A DNA stretch of 15,468 nucleotides from an uncultured Bacillota bacterium (GTDB lineage Bacteria > Bacillota > Clostridia > Lachnospirales > Lachnospiraceae): contig CATWQE010000062.1 in the NCBI GenBank assembly GCA_958352855.1, positions 1-15,468 of the forward strand. The letters are read 5' to 3'. How positions within the stretch are numbered: the first letter of the stretch is position 1; every line of letters begins with the position of its first letter. The notes below the pieces were generated by a model, which saw only the letters and a program-made list of their open reading frames with translations, ran no database searches and was not told where the DNA came from. Shown here piece after piece: positions 1 through 6,746 of the stretch. Both the position numbers and the translations under genes were made by a program.

Positions 1-951
1 AAACTGGTAGAAGATTTCAGCTATATTTTGCTGAAAAACCAGAGACTGGGGATTATTGGCCCAAATGGATGTGGGAAATCTACGCTTATGAAGCTTATGG
101 CAGGTCTGGTAGAACCGGATGAGGGAATCATAGAGACAGGAGAAACCATTAAAATCGGTTATTTTGCCCAGGAAGAGCAGGAGATGGATGACAATCAGAG
201 AGTCATTGATTATGTGAAGGATATTGCGGAATATATCACGACCAAAGATGGAAAAATCAGCGCTTCTCAGATGCTGGAACGGTTTCTGTTTACCCCGGAC
301 ATGCAGTATGCGCCTATTGGAAAGCTGTCTGGTGGGGAAAAACGCAGACTCTATCTTTTAGGAGTCTTGTCCAGTGAAATTAATCTTTTGCTTCTGGATG
401 AGCCTGGAAACAATCTGGACATTCCTACCTTAACCATTTTGGAAGATTATCTAAACTCTTTTTCCGGAATTGTGGTGACTGTATCTCATGACCGCTATTT
501 CCTGGATAATGTGGTGGACCGGATTTTTGAGTTTGACGGAAACGGACATTTGCAGCAGTATGAGGGCGGTTATACGGATTATCTGGAAGCAAAAGTAAGA
601 AGAGGACTTACTGAGACAGCTATGACTGCAAAAGTAACAGCTTCTGTTGAGAAAACCTCTGAAAATAAAAAAGAAAGCGCAGAAACCTGGAAGCAGAATC
701 GGCCTGTGAAACTGAAATTTACCTTTAAGGAACAAAGGGAATATGAGACCATTGATGATGATATTGCTGCTTTGGAAGAAAAAATTGAGAAGCTGGACCA
801 GGATATTATGGCAAATGCTACCAATTCAGGAAAACTCAATGAGCTTACCAAAGAGAAGGAACAGGCAGAGGCAGAGCTGGAAGAAAAAATGGACCGCTGG
901 GTTTATCTCAATGATCTGGCAGAGAAAATTGAGGCGCAGAAGAAAGCATGA
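1..951 (+). CDS. ABC-F family ATPase (Uup/YfmR-like), 3' part
   Basis: This is the C-terminal 316 residues of an ABC-F protein. These are soluble ATPases without membrane domains that act on the ribosome. The reading frame is open to the left edge, so the start and first ABC domain lie outside; a TTG at 28 is not the true start. The second ABC domain shows Walker A (GPNGCGKST, coded about 58-84), the signature LSGGEKRRLYLL, Walker B LLLLDEPGNNLD, and the switch histidine in TVSHDRYFLDNV. After the domain comes a charged linker, then PVKLKFTFKEQREYE and a Lys/Glu-rich coiled coil, the layout of the Uup/YfmR C-terminal domain. The usual DEPT of ABC-F Walker B reads DEPG here. The stop codon overlaps the next start (ATGA), which suggests coupling to the selenium genes. 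Family assignment is firm; the exact ABC-F subgroup is inferred. Confidence 0.93.
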   Translation, partial: KLVEDFSYILLKNQRLGIIGPNGCGKSTLMKLMAGLVEPDEGIIETGETIKIGYFAQEEQEMDDNQRVIDYVKDIAEYITTKDGKISASQMLERFLFTPDMQYAPIGKLSGGEKRRLYLLGVLSSEINLLLLDEPGNNLDIPTLTILEDYLNSFSGIVVTVSHDRYFLDNVVDRIFEFDGNGHLQQYEGGYTDYLEAKVRRGLTETAMTAKVTASVEKTSENKKESAETWKQNRPVKLKFTFKEQREYETIDDDIAALEEKIEKLDQDIMANATNSGKLNELTKEKEQAEAELEEKMDRWVYLNDLAEKIEAQKKA

Positions 952-1208
952 GAGAGAAAGTGTTGAAGCTTGTGGTAGCTTTTGAGGAGACCACCGATGC
1001 CATAGAAGCGGAACAATATTTTCAGAAACAGAAGATAGAAGGGCGTATGATTCCTCTTCCAGGCGCTATTTGTGCCGGTTGTGGTCTGGCATGGACATCT
1101 TCCTTAAAGGAAAGAGAACTCATAGAAAAACAAATACAGGAAGGGAACATCAGAGCAGAGGGGCTATACGAAATATTTCTGTTTGAAGGAAAGAAAAGAG
1201 AACAATAG
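948..1208 (+). CDS. DUF3343 putative Se/S carrier-like protein
   Basis: A small soluble protein of 86 residues. Its N-terminal half (LKLVVAFEETTDAIEAEQYF) and the cysteine motif PGAICAGCGLAW, with Cys42 and Cys45, match what I recall of DUF3343, a family annotated as a putative selenium or sulfur carrier. Two close cysteines would fit transient binding of persulfide or selenide, but this has not been shown. The ATG overlaps the ABC-F stop as ATGA and there is no strong ribosome binding site at ideal distance, so translational coupling is likely. The stop TAG (1206-1208) touches the yedF ribosome binding site. Its place directly before yedF, yqeB and yqeC supports a role in selenium handling. 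Confidence 0.8.
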   Translation: MREKVLKLVVAFEETTDAIEAEQYFQKQKIEGRMIPLPGAICAGCGLAWTSSLKERELIEKQIQEGNIRAEGLYEIFLFEGKKREQ

Positions 1209-1217
1209 GTGATAAAA

Positions 1218-1835
1218 ATGGAAAAGATAATTGATGCAAAAGGACTTACCTGTCCAAAGCCAGTGATTCTTACAAAAAAAGAGATGGATCAAAGCAAACC
1301 AGGAGATGTGATTCTGGTAGAAGTGGATAATGAAATGGCAGTGGCAAATCTTCGGAAGCTGGCAAACTCTCAGGAGGCAGAGTATGCTTCGAAAAAGCTG
1401 GGAGACAAGCAGTATCAGGTACGGATTACCGTTACAAAAGAAGGCAGCAGAGAAAGCAAAATGCCACAGGAAATGGAAAGCTGCGCTGTTAGTGGACAGA
1501 AAAAAACAGTTGTGGTGATTTCTTCCGACAAAATGGGGGAGGGTGAAGCTGAATTAGGAACTATCCTGATGAAAGGCTTTGTGTATGCTTTAACCCAGTT
1601 AGAGACATTACCAACCGGAATTTTATTGTATAACAAAGGCGCATATTTGTCTTGTGAGGGTTCTCCTGTTCTGGCGGATTTGCAGACACTTTGTGAGGCA
1701 GGAGTGGAAATCTTTACCTGTGGGACCTGCCTGAATTACTATGGGCTGGAAGAAAAGCTAAAAGCAGGTTCTGTGGCAAATATGTATAGGATTGTGGAAA
1801 CTCAGGCAGAAGCAGATTTAATTATCAAACCCTGA
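1218..1835 (+). CDS. yedF: selenium metabolism protein YedF (TusA-like + DsrE-like)
   Basis: A 205-residue two-domain protein. Residues 1-75 form a TusA/SirA-like domain with the motif GLTCPKPV; Cys12 is the expected sulfur or selenium carrying cysteine. Residues about 93-205 form a DsrE-like domain ending in the YedF-typical motif FTCGTCLNYYGLEEKLKAG. YedF is known by genomic association with selenium utilisation; its exact chemistry is unresolved. I chose the ATG at 1218 because AGGTGA (1207-1212) lies 5 bases before it. A GTG at 1209 lies inside that site and would add only three residues. It sits between the DUF3343 gene and yqeB on one transcript. The TGA stop is followed within five codons by TAG, so selenocysteine readthrough is not suggested. 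Confidence 0.92.
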   Translation: MEKIIDAKGLTCPKPVILTKKEMDQSKPGDVILVEVDNEMAVANLRKLANSQEAEYASKKLGDKQYQVRITVTKEGSRESKMPQEMESCAVSGQKKTVVVISSDKMGEGEAELGTILMKGFVYALTQLETLPTGILLYNKGAYLSCEGSPVLADLQTLCEAGVEIFTCGTCLNYYGLEEKLKAGSVANMYRIVETQAEADLIIKP

Positions 1836-1858
1836 GTCATAGGAGATTAGGAGAAAGA

Positions 1859-2689
1859 ATGATGAAACCCATTATTGTAAGAGGCGGAGGAGATTTGGCT
1901 ACTGGGAGTATTTACCGGTTAAGTAAAAGCGGCTATTCAGTGATTGTCCTGGAAAGCCAGAAGCCATCTGCAATACGCCGTCAGGTATCCTTTTGCCAGG
2001 CTGTTTATGAGGGTATTATGGAAGTAGAAGGCATGGTTTGTACAAAAGTGGAAACCATAGAAGAAGCTCTGGAAAAGGCGAAGCCTGGAAAGCCGATGCT
2101 TTTGGTGGATGAAGAGGCTCATTGTCTCAAAAAGTATCATCCGGAGATTTTAATTGATGGAATTCTGGCAAAGAAAAATCTTGGGACAAGGAGGGAGATG
2201 GCAGACATGACCATTGCTCTTGGTCCTGGATTTGAGGCTGGAAAAGATGTGGACTATGTGATTGAGACCAAGAGAGGACATTATCTGGGGAAAATCATAG
2301 AGAAAGGCTTTGCAATTCCCAATACAGGAGTGCCGGGAATCATAGGAGGCTATGGAAGAGAGCGGGTTATTCATGCGCCATGCAGAGGAATTTTTCACCA
2401 GCATCATGAAATCGGAGACTGGGTGGAAGCAGGACAGAGTATTGGCTGGATTGAGAGTGAAATCGGAATAGTAGAAGTGCGTACAGAGATTTCCGGTGTG
2501 GTGCGTGGGATTATCCAGGATGGATATGAAGTGACAGAACACTTTAAGACAGCAGATGTAGACCCTAGAAAAGAATCCAGAGAGTATTGCGCCCTGATTT
2601 CCGATAAAGCCCGATGTATTGCTGGAAGTGTGCTGGAATTAGTCTGCGCTTATGAAAAAGGAATGATAAAGAGAAAGCATGAAAATTGA
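1859..2689 (+). CDS. yqeB: selenium-dependent molybdenum hydroxylase system protein YqeB
   Basis: A 276-residue protein of the YqeB (EF2563) family, an accessory factor found with selenium-dependent molybdenum hydroxylases. Visible features are the N-terminal nucleotide-binding-like loop IVRGGGDLATGSIYRL (residues about 6-21), the conserved core RREMADMTIALGPGFEAG, VIETKRGHYLG, and a C-terminal part HAPCRGIFHQHHEIGDWVEAGQ that resembles a biotinyl/lipoyl-type half-barrel. The family's role in installing the labile selenium on the molybdenum cofactor is inferred from gene context, not from chemistry. AGGAG (1849-1853) precedes two tandem ATGs at 1859 and 1862; either could be used. Its last 11 bases overlap the start of yqeC, so the two are very probably coupled. 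Confidence 0.92.
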   Translation: MMKPIIVRGGGDLATGSIYRLSKSGYSVIVLESQKPSAIRRQVSFCQAVYEGIMEVEGMVCTKVETIEEALEKAKPGKPMLLVDEEAHCLKKYHPEILIDGILAKKNLGTRREMADMTIALGPGFEAGKDVDYVIETKRGHYLGKIIEKGFAIPNTGVPGIIGGYGRERVIHAPCRGIFHQHHEIGDWVEAGQSIGWIESEIGIVEVRTEISGVVRGIIQDGYEVTEHFKTADVDPRKESREYCALISDKARCIAGSVLELVCAYEKGMIKRKHEN

Positions 2690-4004
2690 ACCGATTGTGG
2701 AAATGATAGGAAAAACAGATTCTCCTGTGGTTTCCTTTGTAGGAGCAGGAGGAAAAACCTCCTGTATGCTGGAAGTGGCGCGCAGTCTGGCTAAACAGGG
2801 AAAAAAAGTTCTGGTGACCACCACCACTCATATGGAACATCCGGTAAGACTTGGGGAAATTGGCTGTGTGGATGCATCCGGGGAAGAAATCCTGGCAGAA
2901 ATAGAAAAAAGAGGCTGGGTAATTGCAGGAAGCGAGGCAAAGCATCCAGAAAAAATCACTGGTTTGTCTGTTTCTGTGTGGGAGCAGGTGAGAGCCCACA
3001 CAGACTGTATTCTGGTGGAGGCAGATGGGGCAAAACGCTTTCCGGTAAAAGTACCGGGAGAAAAAGAACCGGTGATTCCAGAAGAATGTACCCATATTTT
3101 CATTGTAGCAGGGGCAAGCGCTTTAGGGAGACCATTAGAAGAGATTTGTTTTCGGCTGAAAGAGGCAGAAGCAATCTTGCAGAAACAGGAAAAGTTTAAT
3201 TTTTCAGGAAATTTGGGAAAACGGACTATGACAGAACAACTGCTGGGAATCTTATTGGAAAAAGGGTATGTAGAACCTTTACGCAGAGAATTTCCAAAAG
3301 CAAAGCTGGCAGTGATTTTTAATCAGGCAGATATACTTTTCTGTCCCCCAAAAAGTAAAAATGCTCTGCAAGAGATGCTGACAGTTCCAGTATTTCTTCA
3401 TGGCTGGACAAAAGAGGTACATGGTATTCATCTGGCAGCAGGCTTTTCCAGAAGGTTTGGTGGGAATAAACTGCTGACTTTGTTAGAAGATAAGCCTATG
3501 TACCTCCATCTTCTGGAACGCCTGAAAAAACTGCAACAGGAAAAAAAGCTGCAGTCACTTACCGTTGTGACCCAGTATGAAGAAATTTTGGATGCTTTGC
3601 AAAAACAGGGAATCCAGGCTGTAAAGAATGAACAAAGTATTCTGGGGATTTCTTCCTCTCTGAAGCTTGGGCTGAAAACTGCATTCTATACGTGGCAACA
3701 AAACTGTAAGAGCAGGGCAACAGAACATTATTATATGTTTTTTGTGGCAGACCAGCCATTTTTAAAAAAGAAGACCATAGAAGAATTTTTGGCTGCATTT
3801 TTAAGAACTCAAAAAGGAATTGGCTGTGTTGCCCATGAAGGAAAGTATGGGAATCCGGTGATTTTTCACGAAAAATATGTGCCGGAGCTTTTAAAGTTAG
3901 AGGGAGATCAGGGAGGAAAACGTGTTTTAAACAGACATTTGGAAGATGTGTTTGCTTTTGAAGTAGAGGAAGAAAAAGAGCTGATGGATATTGACAGGAG
4001 ATAG
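2679..4004 (+). CDS. yqeC: YqeC - YgfJ/MocA-like fusion, selenium-molybdenum cofactor accessory protein
   Basis: A 441-residue fusion. Residues 1 to about 240 are YqeC, a putative nucleotide-binding accessory protein of selenium-dependent hydroxylases: P-loop VGAGGKTSCM (21-30), TTTTHM (47-52) and ILVEADGAKRFPVK (111-124). Residues about 247-441 are a MobA/MocA-type nucleotidyltransferase (YgfJ family): LAAGFSRRFGGNKLL (252-266), the metal-binding FFVADQPFL (354-362), GNPVIF (391-396) and GDQGGKRVL (409-417). The second domain would add CMP or GMP to molybdopterin. In E. coli these two functions are separate genes. The protein ends at MDIDRR, a few residues after the DID element where many MobA-like proteins continue, so the tail is short. 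No in-frame break is seen between domains. It closes the operon, before the terminator at 4064-4096. Confidence 0.92.
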   Translation: MKIEPIVEMIGKTDSPVVSFVGAGGKTSCMLEVARSLAKQGKKVLVTTTTHMEHPVRLGEIGCVDASGEEILAEIEKRGWVIAGSEAKHPEKITGLSVSVWEQVRAHTDCILVEADGAKRFPVKVPGEKEPVIPEECTHIFIVAGASALGRPLEEICFRLKEAEAILQKQEKFNFSGNLGKRTMTEQLLGILLEKGYVEPLRREFPKAKLAVIFNQADILFCPPKSKNALQEMLTVPVFLHGWTKEVHGIHLAAGFSRRFGGNKLLTLLEDKPMYLHLLERLKKLQQEKKLQSLTVVTQYEEILDALQKQGIQAVKNEQSILGISSSLKLGLKTAFYTWQQNCKSRATEHYYMFFVADQPFLKKKTIEEFLAAFLRTQKGIGCVAHEGKYGNPVIFHEKYVPELLKLEGDQGGKRVLNRHLEDVFAFEVEEEKELMDIDRR

Positions 4005-4063
4005 GAAAGGCTTGCAAATTTATAAGATTTTGGACAATTCGCAGATATGAGAAATGCTAGAAG

Positions 4064-4096
4064 ATAGAGTAGGGTGATTCGCAATCCCTACTCTAT
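4064..4096 (+). terminator. rho-independent terminator of the selenium operon
   Basis: A perfect 11-bp stem, ATAGAGTAGGG (4064-4074) with CCCTACTCTAT (4086-4096), closed by a short loop that can add three inner pairs (ATT/AAT). TTTT follows in the + direction. The right arm includes the stop codon of the convergent histidine kinase gene (4093-4095), so the stem lies at both gene ends. The - direction lacks a good T run, so termination from that side would be weaker. Confidence 0.85.
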
Positions 4097-5385
4097 TTTA
4101 GTGGAAATTTAACAGTAAAAGTAGCACCGCCGCCAGCAGTATCATTGATAGTTATTGTGCCGTTCAGCATTTGGGTTAATTCTTTGGCGATACTTAGTCC
4201 CAGTCCAAAATTCGATTTGTTTCCATGGGACTTGTCGCCACTATAAAAGCGGTCAAAGATATAGTGCTTATCTTCATCAGAAATGCCTTGCCCATGGTCT
4301 GCCACAGAAAAAGCAATATTCTTTTCGGTGGCGATTACTTCTATCTCTATCAAAGAATTATTCTTGGAATGTTGAATGGTATTATCCATAAAAACACACA
4401 AGATTTGAAATAATCGGTCTTTGTCAGTAAGCATGGCAGGATAGCTTTCCTCGGATAAATGCAGTTTTAGGTCTAAATTCTGCTTTATGCAGACGGGTTC
4501 GTAGGTTTCATATAAGGTAATGAGGAAGGTATCTACATTGATTGTGCTTTTATGCAATGTCCATGTTTTCGCGTCGGAAGAAGCCAAAAGCAACATATCT
4601 TTGACTAAACGGGATAACCGCATACATTCAAAATCTATGGTCTGTACGGCTTGCTTTGCCTGCTCGTTTAAGGAAACATTATCAAGAAGCATATCGGTGC
4701 TGGAAATGATAACAGCAAGCGGAGATTTTAATTCATGGGACGCTGTTGCAACAAAATCTTTCTGGCTTTGCAGTATTCGTTCCGTTGGAGCAAACGACTT
4801 TTTCAGTAGATAACGGGTCAGCATGATAACAACGATACAAGCCAAAAACCAGATAAAAAGATAGACAGGCAATGTCTTTTGTAAAATATCTGTCAAACTG
4901 GCTGTCTGATAAAGAAAGGTTGCATGATATACGGTATTATTTGCGCTTCTGATTGTAGCAGGAATAATAAAATAGGTATCATGCTGCTTTCCTTTTGTTT
5001 CAAATAAACCGTCTTGTGAAGTTGTGGTGTTTTCTGTTTGTGATAATGGATGTGTAGAAATCTGTTTTTCTACATCATGCAACAGCTTGTCCGCAGAAGT
5101 TGGAAACGGAAAATCACTTTGATAAATGGTATTCCCTTTTGTATCACTAATCAAGGAAAAAATATGATAACTTTCTTCGTAGGCGTTGAGTGATTTATCC
5201 ATATCCGAAGAAGCACTTTCCACTTGATAAATCAGCAAGGTTGTCAATCTTTGAAACAAGGTGCTTTCGTTGATTTTCTCTTTATGAACTGTGTTCACAA
5301 CGACAAAGGAAATCACAAGGGTAATAATCAGCATAACAGAGCTTGCAAACAGAATATGAAGTTTTCGATATAAATTATTTAACAT
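4093..5385 (-). CDS. sensor histidine kinase, membrane-bound
   Basis: A 430-residue sensor kinase. TM1 covers about residues 12-31 and TM2 about 171-191. Between them lies an extracellular domain of about 140 residues with no family I recognise. The phosphoacceptor motif ATASHELKSPLAVI places the phosphorylated His at 217. The ATPase part shows the N box VFMDNTIQHS (Asn335), the G1 box DHGQGI (363-368), the F box IFDRFYSGD and the G2 box FGLGLSIAKEL. It would phosphorylate the response regulator encoded just upstream; the two genes overlap by 7 bases (5379-5385). The large sensor domain differs from the short loop of BceS-type intramembrane kinases, so direct ligand sensing outside the membrane is plausible. 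The stop lies inside the terminator stem shared with the selenium operon. The ligand is unknown. Confidence 0.93.
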   Translation of the reverse strand: MLNNLYRKLHILFASSVMLIITLVISFVVVNTVHKEKINESTLFQRLTTLLIYQVESASSDMDKSLNAYEESYHIFSLISDTKGNTIYQSDFPFPTSADKLLHDVEKQISTHPLSQTENTTTSQDGLFETKGKQHDTYFIIPATIRSANNTVYHATFLYQTASLTDILQKTLPVYLFIWFLACIVVIMLTRYLLKKSFAPTERILQSQKDFVATASHELKSPLAVIISSTDMLLDNVSLNEQAKQAVQTIDFECMRLSRLVKDMLLLASSDAKTWTLHKSTINVDTFLITLYETYEPVCIKQNLDLKLHLSEESYPAMLTDKDRLFQILCVFMDNTIQHSKNNSLIEIEVIATEKNIAFSVADHGQGISDEDKHYIFDRFYSGDKSHGNKSNFGLGLSIAKELTQMLNGTITINDTAGGGATFTVKFPLK

Positions 5386-6065
5386 GTTTCTTTCTCCAGT
5401 TTGTACCCTGCACCGTAGACTGTTGTTATTTTGCAGGAACTTTTTAACTCCTTTAGGCGTTTTCGCAGAAAAGAAATGTAACTGTCTACATTGCCAGTTT
5501 CTACTTCGGAAGAACTGCCCCAGATTTTAAGGATAAGCTGTTCGCGGGAAAATAGTGTTTCTGGGTTCTGCATAAATACAAAAGTCAACTGGGTTTCTTT
5601 TGAAGTTAATAAAAGAGAATTATTTGGTGTGGATAAGGTTCTGCTGTCTTTATCGAAAGTCAAATCTCCATATTGCAACTTGGACGACAACTGGATATTG
5701 GCAGGTCGCCTTGTCAATGCCCGAACTCTTGCAAGCAACTCTTTGATATGAAATGGCTTTACTAAGTAATCATCAGCACCGCCGTCTAAACCCTCAACCC
5801 GATTGTCAAGGGTACTCATGGCAGTAATGATAAGGATAGGAATAGAGATTCCTTTTCTACGCATAGATTTTATGATTGTCAAACCGTCAATAATCGGCAG
5901 CATACGGTCTACAATGGCGAGGTCATAAGCATAGTCGGTATTTAAGGCATACAGCATAGCGGTTTCCCCGTCATTGCAACAATCAACCATATAGTTTTCT
6001 TTTTCCAGCGAAATTTTTATATTTTTACATAATTCTAAATCATCTTCCAGAAGAAGTATTTTCAT
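5379..6065 (-). CDS. OmpR/PhoB-family response regulator
   Basis: A 228-residue regulator. The receiver domain (1 to about 118) has the acidic cluster Glu7-Asp8-Asp9, the phosphorylation site Asp53 in IVDRMLPIIDG, Thr81 in LIITAM and Lys103 in DDYLVKPF. The DNA-binding domain (about 128-228) is a winged helix, with LTSKETQLTFVFMQNP, FSREQLILKIWG and VDSYISFLRKRLK, ending in TTVYGAGYKLE. OmpR-type regulators bind direct repeats of half-sites spaced one helical turn apart; such repeats lie just upstream at 6140-6167 and 6188-6204. It pairs with the kinase downstream and is transcribed away from the lipoprotein and ABC genes, so control of both arms is likely. That regulation is inferred. Confidence 0.94.
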   Translation of the reverse strand: MKILLLEDDLELCKNIKISLEKENYMVDCCNDGETAMLYALNTDYAYDLAIVDRMLPIIDGLTIIKSMRRKGISIPILIITAMSTLDNRVEGLDGGADDYLVKPFHIKELLARVRALTRRPANIQLSSKLQYGDLTFDKDSRTLSTPNNSLLLTSKETQLTFVFMQNPETLFSREQLILKIWGSSSEVETGNVDSYISFLRKRLKELKSSCKITTVYGAGYKLEKETC

Positions 6066-6090
6066 AATGTATCAATCCTTTTCTATATAT

Positions 6091-6117
6091 CATCTTGGAC
6101 ATTAGCAGTCCAAGATG
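6091..6117 (-). promoter_or_regulatory. perfect 10-bp inverted repeat in regulator leader
   Basis: CATCTTGGAC (6091-6100) and GTCCAAGATG (6108-6117) pair perfectly around a 7-base loop. Given the -10 at 6123-6128, the regulator transcript should start at about 6116-6117, so the RNA would open with this hairpin, 25 bases before the ATG. It could stabilise the message, act as an operator at the start site, or stop transcription coming from the + direction (TTT follows there). These options cannot be separated from sequence. Confidence 0.6.
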
Positions 6118-6122
6118 TTTGA

Positions 6123-6128
6123 ATTATA
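6123..6128 (-). promoter_or_regulatory. -10 element of the regulator-kinase promoter
   Basis: On the - strand this reads TATAAT, a perfect -10. The position 17 bases upstream reads ACAGAC, a poor -35. Instead the box array at 6140-6167 occupies the -35 region, ending 11 bases before the -10. That layout suits activation by an OmpR-family regulator, in other words autoregulation. Confidence 0.6.
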
Positions 6129-6139
6129 GACAGTATAAC

Positions 6140-6167
6140 AGAAAAGTCTGTAAAAATCCTCTAAAAA
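6140..6167 (-). promoter_or_regulatory. putative response-regulator box array, - orientation
   Basis: Read on the - strand there are three hexamers spaced exactly 11 bp apart: TTTTTA (6162-6167), TTTTTA (6151-6156) and TTTTCT (6140-6145), separated by GAGGA and CAGAC. Hexamer-N5-hexamer direct repeats are the usual binding pattern for OmpR/PhoB-type regulators. The first two hexamers with their spacer match the + strand box at 6188-6204 at 16 of 17 positions. Binding by the adjacent regulator is inferred. Confidence 0.6.
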
Positions 6168-6187
6168 ATGATGATGATTTTCTTCCT

Positions 6188-6204
6188 TTTTTACAGGATT
6201 TTTA
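6188..6204 (+). promoter_or_regulatory. putative response-regulator box, + orientation
   Basis: TTTTTA-CAGGA-TTTTTA, two identical hexamers with an 11-bp period, pointing toward the lipoprotein and ABC genes. It differs from the - strand box at one base (CAGGA against GAGGA). A degenerate third half-site, ATTTTC, lies 11 bp further upstream (6177-6182). It ends 14 bases before the candidate -10 at 6219-6224. Confidence 0.6.
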
Positions 6205-6218
6205 GAATGGTTTGCTTT

Positions 6219-6224
6219 TACAAT
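6219..6224 (+). promoter_or_regulatory. candidate -10 of the lipoprotein-ABC operon
   Basis: TACAAT, five of six matches to the -10 consensus. With 17-bp spacing the -35 position reads GGATTT, a poor match and partly inside the response-regulator box, consistent with an activator-dependent promoter. The start of transcription would be near 6231, leaving a leader of about 28 bases. Confidence 0.45.
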
Positions 6225-6258
6225 AGGGGCATATCGAACAAGAAAGGTGGAATACAAA

Positions 6259-6735
6259 ATGAAAAAAACAAACATCAGTAAATTCATAGCAGTTGGATTA
6301 TGTATCTGTACACTTACGGGGTGTGGTGCAAGTCCAGATGAAAAACCAGATACGCCGAATCCTATTGTTAATTCTAATACGAATGAAGAAAATAAAGGAA
6401 ACGACATATTAGAGTCTGCTAATTTGATAGGAGATGTTTTGGAATTTACAGAGGATGGTTGTTTGTTAAAGCAAGCAAAAGAAATAGATGGTGGAGCCGG
6501 TTTGCAAATGGAAGCACCGGGAATGGAAAATAAAGACAATGCTGTTTCAGTAACCTATAATCCAGATTGTGAATTTGTCATTGCTACACTAAGTAAACAG
6601 TCAGGTTCTGTTACGAATGTAACAACGGGTTCTATATCCGATGTAAAGAAACAATCAAGCGTATATCTCTATGGAGAATTTGCAGACACAAATCATTTCA
6701 ATGCAACAAAGGTTGTCATAGCCCGTTGGGAATAG
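6259..6735 (+). CDS. lipoprotein associated with two-permease ABC transporter
   Basis: A 158-residue secreted lipoprotein. The signal peptide has the charged start MKKTNISK, a hydrophobic stretch and the lipobox LTGC; Cys22 would be lipid-modified and anchor the protein on the outer face of the membrane. A Pro/Asn-rich linker follows, then a small domain of about 110 residues (IGDVLEFTEDGCLL to KVVIARWE) that looks all-beta. I do not recognise the family. It is not an HlyD/MacA-type adaptor, because there is no coiled coil or lipoyl motif. I chose the ATG at 6259, with AGGTGG (6245-6250) eight bases before it, over the GTG at 6247, which lies inside that site. It leads the operon of permeases and ATPase, 11 bases before the first permease gene, so an accessory or substrate-contact role is inferred. 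Confidence 0.85.
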   Translation: MKKTNISKFIAVGLCICTLTGCGASPDEKPDTPNPIVNSNTNEENKGNDILESANLIGDVLEFTEDGCLLKQAKEIDGGAGLQMEAPGMENKDNAVSVTYNPDCEFVIATLSKQSGSVTNVTTGSISDVKKQSSVYLYGEFADTNHFNATKVVIARWE

Positions 6736-6746
6736 AGGTGTGAAGT

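Noticed and set aside
1833..1850. Selenocysteine readthrough of the YedF TGA stop
   Set aside because: The frame meets TAG after four more codons, and the protein already has its full expected length and cysteine motifs.
2565..3095. Long - strand open frame (176 codons) opposite yqeB/yqeC
   Set aside because: It lies fully opposite well-supported genes, is rich in Phe, His and Cys as antisense frames often are, and shows no family motif.
6163..6182. ATGATGATG tract in the divergent promoter region as a microsatellite or start cluster
   Set aside because: Only three short units, no ribosome binding site and no open frame of note follow; it is best seen as spacer between the two box arrays.
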